From: Candidatus Avelusimicrobium excrementipullorum | Lineage (GTDB): Bacteria > Elusimicrobiota > Elusimicrobia > Elusimicrobiales > Elusimicrobiaceae | NCBI GenBank assembly: GCA_019120455.1 | Contig: DWVB01000001.1 | Coordinates: 1 to 38,852 of the forward strand | DNA: 38,852 bases | Direction: 5' to 3' | Shown: piece after piece, positions 14,554 through 22,674 of the stretch | Layout of the letters: the number at the start of each line of letters is the position of its first letter | Position numbering within the stretch: position 1 is the stretch's first letter | Notes under the pieces: generated by a model | What the model was told of the DNA's origin: nothing | The model's input: the letters and a program-made list of their open reading frames with translations, nothing else | Databases searched by the model: none | Translations under genes and position numbers: made by a program

Positions 14554-16858
14554 GGAATTCTCCTTTCAAAAATTCGCGGCTTTTATTAAAATCGGTGCGC
14601 AGCCCGCGCTTACGCGCGGACTCTATCTGTTCATTGGTTTTTTTGGCGCGCAGCATTTCCACGCGGGGTTTAAGCATGGAAGAAGATACTTTAAACGCCA
14701 AGGCGGGGTTGCCGGATTCGTCGGTCAAATTTTCGGCCAAAATGCCGCCCTTGCTGGAAGCGGGGGTAAACATCGTCCAAATGACCAGCTCAAAAGTCTC
14801 CCGCACCCAGTCCACCCAGCCCGACACGGCGGCCGAAATAACGGGCCCCTGCGTAAAAGCATTGTTCACAATCATCGTGCCGTTTTTGAAATCCACGGAC
14901 GCGGCCATTTCGTTAAACGCCACGTCTTTAAGCACTTCGCCCACTTTGAAACTTCCGCTGCGTTCCATGCGGTGCATCATAATAAACGGCGTAAAAGTCA
15001 CGTTTAAAGCCTGCTGTTCTTCAGCCAGTTTTTCCATCTGGTGTATTACGCCTTCCTCCAGCTTCATGTCCAGCGTGCCGTTTAAATCGGCCGCGCCCGG
15101 CAGCATGCCCGTAAAGGCAAATTCGGCGTTAAAACGGTTGCCGGACAGCACCGTACTGGAAAAAGTATCGGCATACAGCGTACCCGAAAAATTGGGCATA
15201 AATTTGGGCAGGCGGTCGCGGAAGTTGCGCATCCAGGCCAGTTCGCCGGTTTGGAAATTGGAAGAAGATTTCTTTTTGGAAATAGCCCCAATCACATCCA
15301 CAAAATCCTGCACGGTGCCGATAAATTTCATCGGTTCAAAATGCTTCAAATACAGCGAGGTGTCTATCTTGCGCTTGCTGCTTTTAATGTTATTTATAGA
15401 CAGGCGCAGTTTCATTGGCACGCCGTCCAATTCCGCCGAGGCGATATACGCATACACATTGCCTTTGCGGTACGAGCCCGAAAGATTGAGCTTGCCAAAC
15501 ACGCTGTCCGCCACCGTTACTTTTCCGTCCGTGGTGCGGGCGTACAAATCGGTAAAATTGTTTTTGGCCGTGAAACTGCCGCTGACGCCCGCCGCGTCAA
15601 ATCCCCAGAACTGTCCCGCCGCGGCTTTGGCCTGCAAATCTACTTGCGGCAGCGTATATTTGCCGCCTGCGCGCTTTACGGACGCGGAGGCCTTGCCCTG
15701 TCCCGTCAGCTTAAAGCGGGCCAGCGCGGGCCAGCGTTTGGACAGCACCGCCAAATCATTCCACCCCGTCTGAAACTGCAAATCCGCCTCAAACGGTTTT
15801 TTGCCAAAATCCAGTTCGCCGGACACAGACGCGTTTAAATTGTCCGTCTGCGCGCTGAGTTCGTCCAGCGTCAAATGCGTGTATCCGGCGCCCAGCATGC
15901 CTTTGGCGGCAATGCGGGAAGCGGGCACGTTAAACGAAGGCAAATCTTTTTTAAATACGGACAAATCCTGCTGGTCAAAAGCCGGCGCTTCGGCGCGCAC
16001 ATTGAAAAAGGGCGTTACCAAATTGTCCAAATCCACCGTCAGGCTGACAGGCTTTCTGAACAGCGCCACCTGTGTCTGAAAATTGCGCAAAGCAAATTTC
16101 TTCCAGTCAAAATTGGCAAAGTTCACCTGCCCCGTGCCGTGTATTTCCAAATCGGAAATATTATCGCCCCAGCGGTTGCGCAGTACGGTTTCCAGCCGGA
16201 AGCGGGAGAGCTCGTTAAAACGCAGCCGCTGAAAATGCAGGTTTAAGCCGTATACCGCATGGCTGACGCCGCTGGTCAGGTCGCGGTAACTCAACACGCC
16301 GTCGCGCACGCGCCAGTCCTCTATGCTGACCTGCACAGGCTCTCCGCCGGCGCCGCTGACGTACCCGCCGCCTGCCGCGGCCGTATTGACGGGCGGGGTA
16401 TTATAAACGCCTTCTTCTCCGCGCACAATGTTGATGCGCGGGCGGTTGAGCGTCACTTCGTCAATGATCAGCTTTTTCTCCACAAGGGGCAGCACCTGAT
16501 AGCGTATCAGCACCGACTCGGCAGACAGAACCGGTTCCCCCGGGCGCAGTTTATCGTCCAAAACGGCAAAGCCCTTGAGCTCCACGGTATTTAAAAATTT
16601 CAGTTCCAGTGAGGAAATAACTACGGGGCGGTCAAACAGAAGCTGCAAGCGCTGGGTCAGCGTTTCGCTGATTTGCTGGGCGTTAAACATCTTCAGCGCG
16701 GCCACCCACAGCCCCGCGCCGAGCAGCAGCACAAACATCACCGTAAACAGCACCGTACGGAAAAACAGCGAACACGTCCCCAGCGCAAAACGCGCCGTGC
16801 GGGAACGCTTCCTGGGCGTGGTCTCTTTTTTGGCCTGTTTTTTGTTTTTCTTGCTCAT
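14540..16858 (-). CDS. AsmA-family protein (inner-membrane anchored, outer-membrane lipid homeostasis type)
   Basis: This large protein (772 aa) has a basic N-terminus (KKNKKQAKKETTPRKRSR), one membrane segment at about residues 27-52 and a long, beta-rich periplasmic region. The N-terminal part (AQQISETLTQRLQLLFDRPVV, then LELKFLNTVELKGFAV) is the recognisable AsmA domain. The C-terminal third has the amphipathic strand repeats and the DLNGTLDMKLEEGVIH segment typical of AsmA-like C-terminal domains. AsmA-like proteins are thought to bridge the periplasm and move phospholipid. It supports a cell with an outer membrane. The start has only a weak AGGCG, and the preceding M50 gene ends six bases upstream, so coupling is likely. 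Confidence 0.85.
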   Translation of the reverse strand: MSKKNKKQAKKETTPRKRSRTARFALGTCSLFFRTVLFTVMFVLLLGAGLWVAALKMFNAQQISETLTQRLQLLFDRPVVISSLELKFLNTVELKGFAVLDDKLRPGEPVLSAESVLIRYQVLPLVEKKLIIDEVTLNRPRINIVRGEEGVYNTPPVNTAAAGGGYVSGAGGEPVQVSIEDWRVRDGVLSYRDLTSGVSHAVYGLNLHFQRLRFNELSRFRLETVLRNRWGDNISDLEIHGTGQVNFANFDWKKFALRNFQTQVALFRKPVSLTVDLDNLVTPFFNVRAEAPAFDQQDLSVFKKDLPSFNVPASRIAAKGMLGAGYTHLTLDELSAQTDNLNASVSGELDFGKKPFEADLQFQTGWNDLAVLSKRWPALARFKLTGQGKASASVKRAGGKYTLPQVDLQAKAAAGQFWGFDAAGVSGSFTAKNNFTDLYARTTDGKVTVADSVFGKLNLSGSYRKGNVYAYIASAELDGVPMKLRLSINNIKSSKRKIDTSLYLKHFEPMKFIGTVQDFVDVIGAISKKKSSSNFQTGELAWMRNFRDRLPKFMPNFSGTLYADTFSSTVLSGNRFNAEFAFTGMLPGAADLNGTLDMKLEEGVIHQMEKLAEEQQALNVTFTPFIMMHRMERSGSFKVGEVLKDVAFNEMAASVDFKNGTMIVNNAFTQGPVISAAVSGWVDWVRETFELVIWTMFTPASSKGGILAENLTDESGNPALAFKVSSSMLKPRVEMLRAKKTNEQIESARKRGLRTDFNKSREFLKGEFHAKK

Positions 16859-16864
16859 GTACGC

Positions 16865-17554
16865 CTACGCGCGCGAAGATATAAATTGCTCTACTATATA
16901 GTTTATCACAATTTTCCACGTGTTATAGGTGGAAACTGCGGCCCCGCTTATCATTTGCCCCAAAAGTACTTTATCCGGAAACAGGCATTTAAGCACCAGG
17001 GCCAGCACGGCGGCATTGCCCAAAATAATAATCACCACGGAAAATACCCGCCCGCCGGCCAGTTTTAAATCCGGCTGCTGGGTTTCCCACAGGGTTTTGA
17101 CGGTTTGCACAAAATGAAAGGCCATAAAAAACCCGACCAAAAATACAAAGGCCGGCCGGTACGGGGCCACCTGTACAAACAAAGACGCCCCCGCATACAC
17201 CAGCCCCGTCAGCACCGCATAAAGCGGCACAATATACGGCGCCAGCACCACGGCGGCGTTGGTGCGGTCCATTTTCACATAGCCGCTGTCTTTGTTTACC
17301 TGCATGGAATGCACGCGAAAGCCAAACAGCATGGCCAGCGCGGCATGCGTGGTTTCATGCCCCCACACATACATGCGGTCAAAATGATATCCGCAGAAGT
17401 GGACGGCGCAGTACAGGGCCGCTCCCGCCAGCAGTTCCACGGCCGTGCGGAAATCTTTGACCACCTCCCAAAATGCGCCCAACACTTCCGCCGCGCAAAA
17501 AAACGCGGTGGGCAGCAGGGCAAGCGCCAGCAGGAGTTTTAAAAAATTCTTCAT
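16865..17554 (-). CDS. M50-like membrane metallopeptidase (HETTH)
   Basis: The product is 229 aa with about five to six membrane segments and a zinc-binding motif GHETTH at residues 65-70, placed at the start of a hydrophobic segment as in M50B-like proteins. SGYVKMDRTNAAVVLAPYIVPLYA follows and resembles the second conserved region of that group. The classic site-2 protease motif NxxPxxxLDG is not seen, so a third metal ligand is unassigned and activity is unproven. The GTG at 17557 directly precedes the chosen ATG 17554; neither has a clear Shine-Dalgarno, and coupling to lplA (stop at 17561) is likely. It lies between lplA and the AsmA gene, suggesting a membrane-maintenance role (inference). 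Confidence 0.75.
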   Translation of the reverse strand: MKNFLKLLLALALLPTAFFCAAEVLGAFWEVVKDFRTAVELLAGAALYCAVHFCGYHFDRMYVWGHETTHAALAMLFGFRVHSMQVNKDSGYVKMDRTNAAVVLAPYIVPLYAVLTGLVYAGASLFVQVAPYRPAFVFLVGFFMAFHFVQTVKTLWETQQPDLKLAGGRVFSVVIIILGNAAVLALVLKCLFPDKVLLGQMISGAAVSTYNTWKIVINYIVEQFISSRA

Positions 17555-17560
17555 CACATG

Positions 17561-18250
17561 TTAAAATTTTTCATTCCAGGCCGCCGTTTGGTATTGCGAA
17601 ACGGCCAATGCGCGCGCGGCGGCTAAAACTTCCTGCGCCGCAGGACGTGCTTCAAACGCAACGCCCAGCCAAGCCGCCGCGCCTGCGCCGACGGCACGCC
17701 GAAAAACGGGGTTTGTCCGCGCGCCCGCGCACTGCAAAGACCCCTGATACAGCACCGTGGAGCCGAAGCGGCGTATGGCTCCGCCTAAAATTTTTTGCCC
17801 GTTTACCAGCAAGTCGTCCTGTACGGGATTTACAAAGCATCCGCCGGCCGCGCCGTTTTGCTGCGGGGCATAGGCCGATGCGGGCACCGCTCCCTGACGC
17901 AGGCTGGCCAGATGGGCCTGCTCCAGCAGGGCCCGCTCTATGGCGCCGTGCAAAGCCGCATAAATTTCTTTGGGCTTGTGCCCTGTTTGAAACACCAGGC
18001 TGAAGGTCAAGTCTTCCCCGTGCAGCACCATGCCCCCGCCCGTGGGCCGGCGGCACAAAGGGCCGGCCTGCGGCGGCGTTTGCGCGCGCACGCTGTCATA
18101 AAACTGCCCGTAGCCAAACGTCACCGCGGGCCCCGCCGTCCAATGATAAAAACGCAGCACGGGCGCGGCCGGGACGGTCTGTGCCAGCACCTCGTCCAGA
18201 GCCATATGCTCAAACACGTTTAAAGCGGGGGTTAAAATATGTTGTGCCAT
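17561..18250 (-). CDS. lplA: Lipoate-protein ligase A family protein (lipoyl attachment)
   Basis: The 229 aa protein contains NVFEHMALDEVLAQ near residue 11, CRRPTGGGMVLHGEDLTFSL near residue 65 and DDLLVNGQKILGGAIRR near residue 147. The latter includes the conserved lysine that contacts the lipoyl-adenylate. It is shorter than E. coli LplA because the C-terminal accessory domain is absent, so it could be a two-part LplA or a LipM-like octanoyl transferase. Its position right after gcvPB makes GcvH the obvious target. The start codon follows directly on the T-run of a terminator hairpin and has no Shine-Dalgarno. The next in-frame methionine falls inside the conserved MALDE motif, so this start is kept. 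Confidence 0.85.
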   Translation of the reverse strand: MAQHILTPALNVFEHMALDEVLAQTVPAAPVLRFYHWTAGPAVTFGYGQFYDSVRAQTPPQAGPLCRRPTGGGMVLHGEDLTFSLVFQTGHKPKEIYAALHGAIERALLEQAHLASLRQGAVPASAYAPQQNGAAGGCFVNPVQDDLLVNGQKILGGAIRRFGSTVLYQGSLQCAGARTNPVFRRAVGAGAAAWLGVAFEARPAAQEVLAAARALAVSQYQTAAWNEKF

Positions 18251-18277
18251 AAAAAAGGCGCGGGGACCGCCCGCGCC
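18251..18277 (-). terminator. Terminator-like hairpin between gcvPB and lplA
   Basis: On the minus strand an 8-bp perfect stem GGCGCGGG/CCCGCGCC (18277-18270/18264-18257) with a five-base loop is followed by TTTTTT, and the lplA ATG begins on the very next base. Termination would stop the RNA just before the lplA coding region. Confidence 0.85.
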
Positions 18278-18285
18278 GTATAAAA

Positions 18286-19734
18286 CTACCAGCGCAGGTT
18301 CGGCTCGCGCGCCGCGCTAACCTCGTCTATGCGTTTGACCGGCTGGGTCAGCGGCGCCTCATGCACCGTCTGCGGCTCTTTTTGCGCTTCTTCAAAAATG
18401 CGCCGCAGGGCCTCTATAAACGAGTCCAACGTCTGTTTATTTTCCGTTTCCGTCGGCTCAATCATCATGGCTTCCGGCACGATCAGCGGGAAATAAATAG
18501 TCGGCGCGTAAAAGCCGTAATCCAGCAGGCGTTTGGCAATGTCGGCCGTGCGCACGCCGTTCATTTTGTCTTTGTCCAGCGTCAGCACGCATTCGTGCAT
18601 GCACGGCGCGTCAAAATACGCGGGGAATTCGTCCTTCAGGCACACCCGCACATAATTGGCGTTTAAAACGGCGTTTTCCGCCACCTCTTTAAGCGTCTGC
18701 CCGTCATACTGGCGCAGGAAACAATAGGCCCGTATGCACACGGCGATATTGCCGTAAAACGCTTTCATGCGGCCCAGGCTTTTGGGCAGGAGGGCGTTTA
18801 AGGTAAATTTGCCGTTTTTCTTTTCCACCGCGGGACGCGGCAGGAACGGGGCCAGCTTGTCATTGGCTCCCACGGGGCCGGAGCCGGGCCCGCCGCCGCC
18901 GTGCGGCGCGGCAAAAGTTTTATGCAGGTTTAAATGCATTAAATCAATGCCGAAAGACGCGGGCTTCGCCGCGCCGATCAGCGCGTTGAAGTTGGCCCCG
19001 TCCATGTATAAAAGCGCCCCCGCGGCGTGCACCATATCCGCAATTTGCCGTATGTCTTTTTCAAACAGCCCCACCGTGTTGGGTACGGTCAGCATGACCA
19101 CCGCCGTCCGCTCCGACAAAGCGTTTTTCAGCGCTTCTTTATCCACGCAACCGTCCGGGCCGGATTTAATGTTGATTACCGTGTAACCCGCCATGTGCGA
19201 TGTGGCCGGATTGGTGCCGTGTGCGGTGTCCGGCACAATGACTTCCGTGCGTTTTTTGTCCTTTTGCGCATCAAAATACGCACGCGCGGCCAAAATGCCC
19301 GTCAGCTCGCCCTGCGCGCCCGCGGCAGGCTGCAGCGTAAACGCGGCCAGGCCCGTAATTTCTTTGAGCATTTCCTGCAGGTTATACAAAATCTCCAGCG
19401 TGCCCTGCACCGCTTCTTCTGGCGCAAAAGGGTGGGCGTTGGCCAGCGGCTCCAGCACGCTTAACACGTCATAGGCCTTCGGGTTGTATTTCATCGTGCA
19501 GGAACCCAGCGGATAAAAATGGCTGTCCAAACAATAGTTCTGCCGGGACAGGTTGGTAAAGTGCCGCACCGTGTCCAGCTCGCTCATTTGCGGCAGGCGC
19601 GGGGTATGCGTGCGCAGGTATTTGGCGGGCACATATTTGTCCGGCGTAAAAAGCGGTTTTTCAAAGCGTACGCCGCGGCGGCCCGGGACGGATTTCTCTA
19701 TGCTTAAAGCATTCTGTTTGGAAATTTCCGGCAT
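18286..19734 (-). CDS. gcvPB: Glycine dehydrogenase (decarboxylating), P-protein subunit 2
   Basis: The product is 482 aa, the normal size for the C-terminal half of a split P protein. The pyridoxal-phosphate lysine is K272 in LNLHKTFAAPHGGGGPGSG. SQNYCLDSHFYPLGSCTMKYN-like sequence near residue 63 and PDTAHGTNPATSHMAGY near 165 are family hallmarks. With GcvPA it decarboxylates glycine and passes the aminomethyl group to the lipoyl arm of GcvH. The ATG lies one base after the gcvPA stop, and GAGGGGG within gcvPA serves as ribosome binding site. A terminator hairpin follows the stop. Confidence 0.97.
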   Translation of the reverse strand: MPEISKQNALSIEKSVPGRRGVRFEKPLFTPDKYVPAKYLRTHTPRLPQMSELDTVRHFTNLSRQNYCLDSHFYPLGSCTMKYNPKAYDVLSVLEPLANAHPFAPEEAVQGTLEILYNLQEMLKEITGLAAFTLQPAAGAQGELTGILAARAYFDAQKDKKRTEVIVPDTAHGTNPATSHMAGYTVINIKSGPDGCVDKEALKNALSERTAVVMLTVPNTVGLFEKDIRQIADMVHAAGALLYMDGANFNALIGAAKPASFGIDLMHLNLHKTFAAPHGGGGPGSGPVGANDKLAPFLPRPAVEKKNGKFTLNALLPKSLGRMKAFYGNIAVCIRAYCFLRQYDGQTLKEVAENAVLNANYVRVCLKDEFPAYFDAPCMHECVLTLDKDKMNGVRTADIAKRLLDYGFYAPTIYFPLIVPEAMMIEPTETENKQTLDSFIEALRRIFEEAQKEPQTVHEAPLTQPVKRIDEVSAAREPNLRW

Positions 19735-19735
19735 A

Positions 19736-21058
19736 TTAAAACCCCCTCATGGCGTCCACATATTTTTGCAGGTCGGCTTCGGTTTTGGTTTCCGTGGCAC
19801 AGACCAGCAGGCAGTTTTTCAGCTCTTTGCTGACAAGGCCCAAATCAAAGCCGGCGGCTATGCCTTTTTTGGCCAGCTTTTTAATTACCTGTTTGGCCGG
19901 CGCGTTCAGCTCCAGCACAAATTCATTGAAAAACGGCCCGTTAAATTTCAGCTTATGCCCGTCAGAGAGCAGCATGTCTTTTAGGCGGTGGGCTTTTTCC
20001 AAATTCAGTTCCGCCACTTCGCGCAGGCCCGCGTATCCCAGAAGCGTCAGGTAAATGACGGCGTTTAAGGCGCACAGGGCCTGGTTGGAGCAAATGTTGG
20101 ACGCGGCCCGCTCGCGGCGTATATGCTGCTCGCGCGCCTGCAGGGTCAGCACGAAAGAGCGTTTGCCGTCTTTGTCTTTGGCAATGCCCACAATGCGCCC
20201 GGGCACCTGGCGGACATATTCTTTTTTACAGGTAAAAATACCCAGCCCGGGCCCGCCGAAATTCATGGCGTTGCCCAATACCTGTCCTTCGGCCACGGAA
20301 AAATCGGCCCCGTACTGCCCCGGCGTATGTACCAGCGCCAGGGCCAGCGGTTTGGCCACGGACACCAAAAGCGCACCCGCGCCGTGCGTCAACGCCGCAA
20401 TATCTTCCAGCGGCTCCAGCTGGCCGAAGAAATTCGGCCCCGCCACGGCAAAACAGGCCGTATCCGGCGTGAGTTTTTCTTTTAACGCATCCAGGTCCAG
20501 CGTACCGTTTTTCAGCGGCACTTCTTCCAGCTTCAGCCCGGGCGTGTGTTTTAAATAGGTTTTCAGCACTTCTTTATAATGCGGGTGAAGCCCTGCCGAA
20601 TACAAAATTTTGCTTCTGTTGTTCACGCGCTGCGCCGCGGCGCAGGCTTCGGCCAGGGCGGTGGCGCCGTCATAATGCGACGCACTGCATACGTCCATGT
20701 CAAAAAGTTCGCAAATGCAGCTTTGAAATTCATAAATGGTTTGCAGGGTACCCTGGCTGGCTTCGGCCTGATACGGGGTATAGGCGGTTAAAAACTCTCC
20801 GCGGGAACTTAAAGCGTTTACGGCGGCGGGGATAAAATGTTCCTCACAGCCCGCGCCGGCAAAATTTAACAGGGGTTTGTTCTTGGCGGCCAGCGCATGC
20901 ATATGGGCCGTCAGCGCGCCTTCGGTCAGCGCGGGCGGCAGGTTCAGAGCGGGGTATAACAAATCCTGCGGGATATCTTTAAACAAATCGGACAGCGACG
21001 AAACGCCGATTTTTTCCAACATCTGTTTTTTGTCTTCGGGGGTATTGGAAATAAACAT
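19736..21058 (-). CDS. gcvPA: Glycine dehydrogenase (decarboxylating), P-protein subunit 1
   Basis: The chosen start is ATG 21058 (440 aa), because GAGG lies upstream at proper distance and FISNTPEDKKQMLEKIGVSS is the usual opening of the family. The longer frame from 21103 would run through a hairpin. Family segments include AGAGCEEHFIPAAVN near residue 66, FLTAYTPYQAEASQGTLQTI near 84, and NFGGPGLGIFTCKKEYVRQ near 262. This half lacks the pyridoxal-phosphate lysine and pairs with GcvPB as an alpha2beta2 enzyme. A strong hairpin separates it from gcvH, so its expression may be lower than that of gcvT-gcvH. Confidence 0.96.
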   Translation of the reverse strand: MFISNTPEDKKQMLEKIGVSSLSDLFKDIPQDLLYPALNLPPALTEGALTAHMHALAAKNKPLLNFAGAGCEEHFIPAAVNALSSRGEFLTAYTPYQAEASQGTLQTIYEFQSCICELFDMDVCSASHYDGATALAEACAAAQRVNNRSKILYSAGLHPHYKEVLKTYLKHTPGLKLEEVPLKNGTLDLDALKEKLTPDTACFAVAGPNFFGQLEPLEDIAALTHGAGALLVSVAKPLALALVHTPGQYGADFSVAEGQVLGNAMNFGGPGLGIFTCKKEYVRQVPGRIVGIAKDKDGKRSFVLTLQAREQHIRRERAASNICSNQALCALNAVIYLTLLGYAGLREVAELNLEKAHRLKDMLLSDGHKLKFNGPFFNEFVLELNAPAKQVIKKLAKKGIAAGFDLGLVSKELKNCLLVCATETKTEADLQKYVDAMRGF

Positions 21059-21070
21059 AAAATCCTCTTT

Positions 21071-21099
21071 AAAAATCCCCCGCCGCGCAGGCGGGGGAT
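21071..21099 (-). terminator. Terminator-like hairpin inside the gcv operon (gcvH/gcvPA)
   Basis: On the minus strand a perfect 10-bp stem ATCCCCCGCC/GGCGGGGGAT (21099-21090/21084-21075) with a five-base loop is followed by a run of T. The gcvPA ribosome binding site comes straight after. The stop of gcvH is only nine bases upstream. It has the form of an intrinsic terminator but sits between genes that must be co-expressed. Confidence 0.8.
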
Positions 21100-21107
21100 A
21101 CACGAAA

Positions 21108-21485
21108 TTATTTGATGCTTTCTTTGTAGGCGGACAAATCCATCAGGCTTTCATATTCGGCCGGCGCGGTGGATTTGATTTTAAACAGCCAGCCTTTGCC
21201 GTGCGGCTCCTGGTTGACCAGGCCGGGCTCGGTTTTCAGGGCTTCGTTGACTTCCACCACTTCGCCGCTGACGGGAGCGTAAATTTCGCTGGCGGATTTG
21301 ACCGACTCAATAACGCAGCAGTTCTGCCCCGCCGTCACCTGCTGGCCCACTTTGGGCAAATCAATAAAAACGATATCGCCGATTTCCTGCTGGGCGTGGT
21401 CGCTGATGCCCACGGTGGCCGTGTCGCCTTCCATATGAGCCCATTCATGGGTTTTGGCGTATTTGCTGTTTTCTGCGCTGTGCAT
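21108..21485 (-). CDS. gcvH: Glycine cleavage system H protein
   Basis: The 125 aa lipoyl carrier has its attachment lysine at K63 in [19 protein letters not shown]. The N-terminal [20 protein letters not shown] and the central [14 protein letters not shown] segment are typical. It shuttles the aminomethyl group from P to T protein and is reoxidised by the L protein, which is not encoded in this window. AAGGAG lies seven to eight bases before the ATG, and gcvT ends 14 bases upstream. Confidence 0.97.
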   Translation of the reverse strand: MHSAENSKYAKTHEWAHMEGDTATVGISDHAQQEIGDIVFIDLPKVGQQVTAGQNCCVIESVKSASEIYAPVSGEVVEVNEALKTEPGLVNQEPHGKGWLFKIKSTAPAEYESLMDLSAYKESIK

Positions 21486-21499
21486 AATTTTTCTCCTTT

Positions 21500-22579
21500 T
21501 TATACCCGGTTTTTATAAAACGGTGTTTTGACTTTTTTGGCCGGAATTCTCCGCCCGTGCACTTCTATTTCCACTTCTTCCCCTTCCTGTAAATCCGTAT
21601 CGGCGTAACCGACGGCAATGCCTTTAAACAGCGGCGAATAGGTGCCGCTGGTCAGCACGCCCGCTTCCGCGCCGTTTTTAAACACTTTGCAGCCGGAGCG
21701 CGGCACGCCCGCCCCCGTAAGCACAAAGCCCGTCAGGCGGCGTTTGAGTCCGGCGGCCTTCTGCGTTTCCAGCGCGGCTTTGCCGATAAAATCTTCTTTG
21801 GCCAGTTTGACCACCCAGCCGCAGCCCGCCTCATACGGGGTTTGGCGGCCGTCGGCGTCCGTACCGTTTAACAGATATCCCGCTTCCAGGCGCAGCACGT
21901 CGCGCGCGCCCAGCCCGCAGGGTTTGACGCCGGACGCGAGCAAAGCGTCCCACACCTTGACAATGGCTTCGGGCGAGGCCATGATTTCCACCCCGTCCTC
22001 GCCGGTATATCCCGTGCGCGTCACATAGCCGCGTGCGCCGAAAAGCGTGATTTCTTTAATCGTAAAGCGGGCCATGTCCTTCACGCCGTCAATCAGTTTG
22101 GCCGCGTGATCCAGCGCCTGAGGCCCCTGCAGGGCAATCATACCCCAGCGGGCGCTGTCATCGGTGATTTTTACGTTAAATGCGGTCGCGTGTTTATTAA
22201 ACCAGGCCATGTCCGTATCAATGCAGGCGGCGTTTACCACGACCAAAAATTTTTCGGGCGTCAAACAAAAGGAAATCGCATCGTCAATAATATGCCCCTG
22301 TTCATCCGTAATGTGGGAATAGGTCCCCGTGCCCGGGGTGTTTTTGATGTTATTGGTATTGACGTACTGCAAAAATTTCCACGCGTCCGCCCCTTCCACA
22401 AACACCTGCCCCATGTGGGACACGTCAAACATGCCCGCGCCTTCGCGCACGGCTTTATGCTCGGCGATAATGCTTTCAAACTGCACGGGCAGCAGCCACC
22501 CGTGGAAATCCACCATTTTCCCGCCGGCGGACTCGCAGGCGGCGCAAAGCGGGGTCTTTTTCAAATTTTCCTGGCTCAC
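21500..22579 (-). CDS. gcvT: Glycine cleavage system T protein (aminomethyltransferase)
   Basis: The open frame reaches 22657, but the best start is GTG at 22579, preceded by CGGAGGG at the correct distance and followed by [20 protein letters not shown], the family N-terminus. This gives 359 aa. [47 protein letters not shown] and [15 protein letters not shown] are all present in order. The enzyme transfers methylene to tetrahydrofolate and releases ammonia. It is the first gene of the gcvT-H-PA-PB-lplA run. Its predicted leader is short (about 16-20 bases), leaving no room for a glycine riboswitch. Confidence 0.96.
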   Translation of the reverse strand: MSQENLKKTPLCAACESAGGKMVDFHGWLLPVQFESIIAEHKAVREGAGMFDVSHMGQVFVEGADAWKFLQYVNTNNIKNTPGTGTYSHITDEQGHIIDDAISFCLTPEKFLVVVNAACIDTDMAWFNKHATAFNVKITDDSARWGMIALQGPQALDHAAKLIDGVKDMARFTIKEITLFGARGYVTRTGYTGEDGVEIMASPEAIVKVWDALLASGVKPCGLGARDVLRLEAGYLLNGTDADGRQTPYEAGCGWVVKLAKEDFIGKAALETQKAAGLKRRLTGFVLTGAGVPRSGCKVFKNGAEAGVLTSGTYSPLFKGIAVGYADTDLQEGEEVEIEVHGRRIPAKKVKTPFYKNRV

Positions 22580-22601
22580 GGTTCCCTCCGTTATATAGGC
22601 T

Positions 22602-22607
22602 ATTGTA
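22602..22607 (-). promoter_or_regulatory. Probable -10 box for the gcv operon
   Basis: On the minus strand TATACAAT gives a -10 (TACAAT) 22 bases before the gcvT GTG. A weak TTGTGG lies about 18-20 bases further upstream. It is back to back with the plus-strand promoter at 22663. Confidence 0.5.
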
Positions 22608-22662
22608 TAAAATATTCCGCGTTTTTCCACAAAAGCCGGCGCGGGAAGCAAAACCAAATTGA

Positions 22663-22668
22663 TATAAT
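22663..22668 (+). promoter_or_regulatory. -10 box placed for a leaderless metallopeptidase transcript
   Basis: A perfect TATAAT ends six bases before the ATG at 22675 and no Shine-Dalgarno is present. This is the clearest of the four leaderless-type arrangements in the window. Confidence 0.6.
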
Positions 22669-22674
22669 AAAACT

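Noticed and set aside
14547-15773. A 408-codon plus-strand frame opposite the AsmA gene
   Set aside because: It is an antisense shadow in GC-rich coding DNA: no ribosome site, no recognisable domain, and the minus-strand AsmA motifs are clear.
18251-22579. Reading the gcv hairpins as true operon ends, with gcvPA and lplA as separate units
   Set aside because: No promoter-like sequence is seen right after either hairpin, and the genes form one functional set. Partial termination is kept as the working view, but not proven.
22580-22610. A glycine riboswitch ahead of gcvT
   Set aside because: The predicted leader is under about 25 bases and the gap to the divergent gene is under 100 bases, too short for the aptamer. 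No conserved aptamer core is visible.
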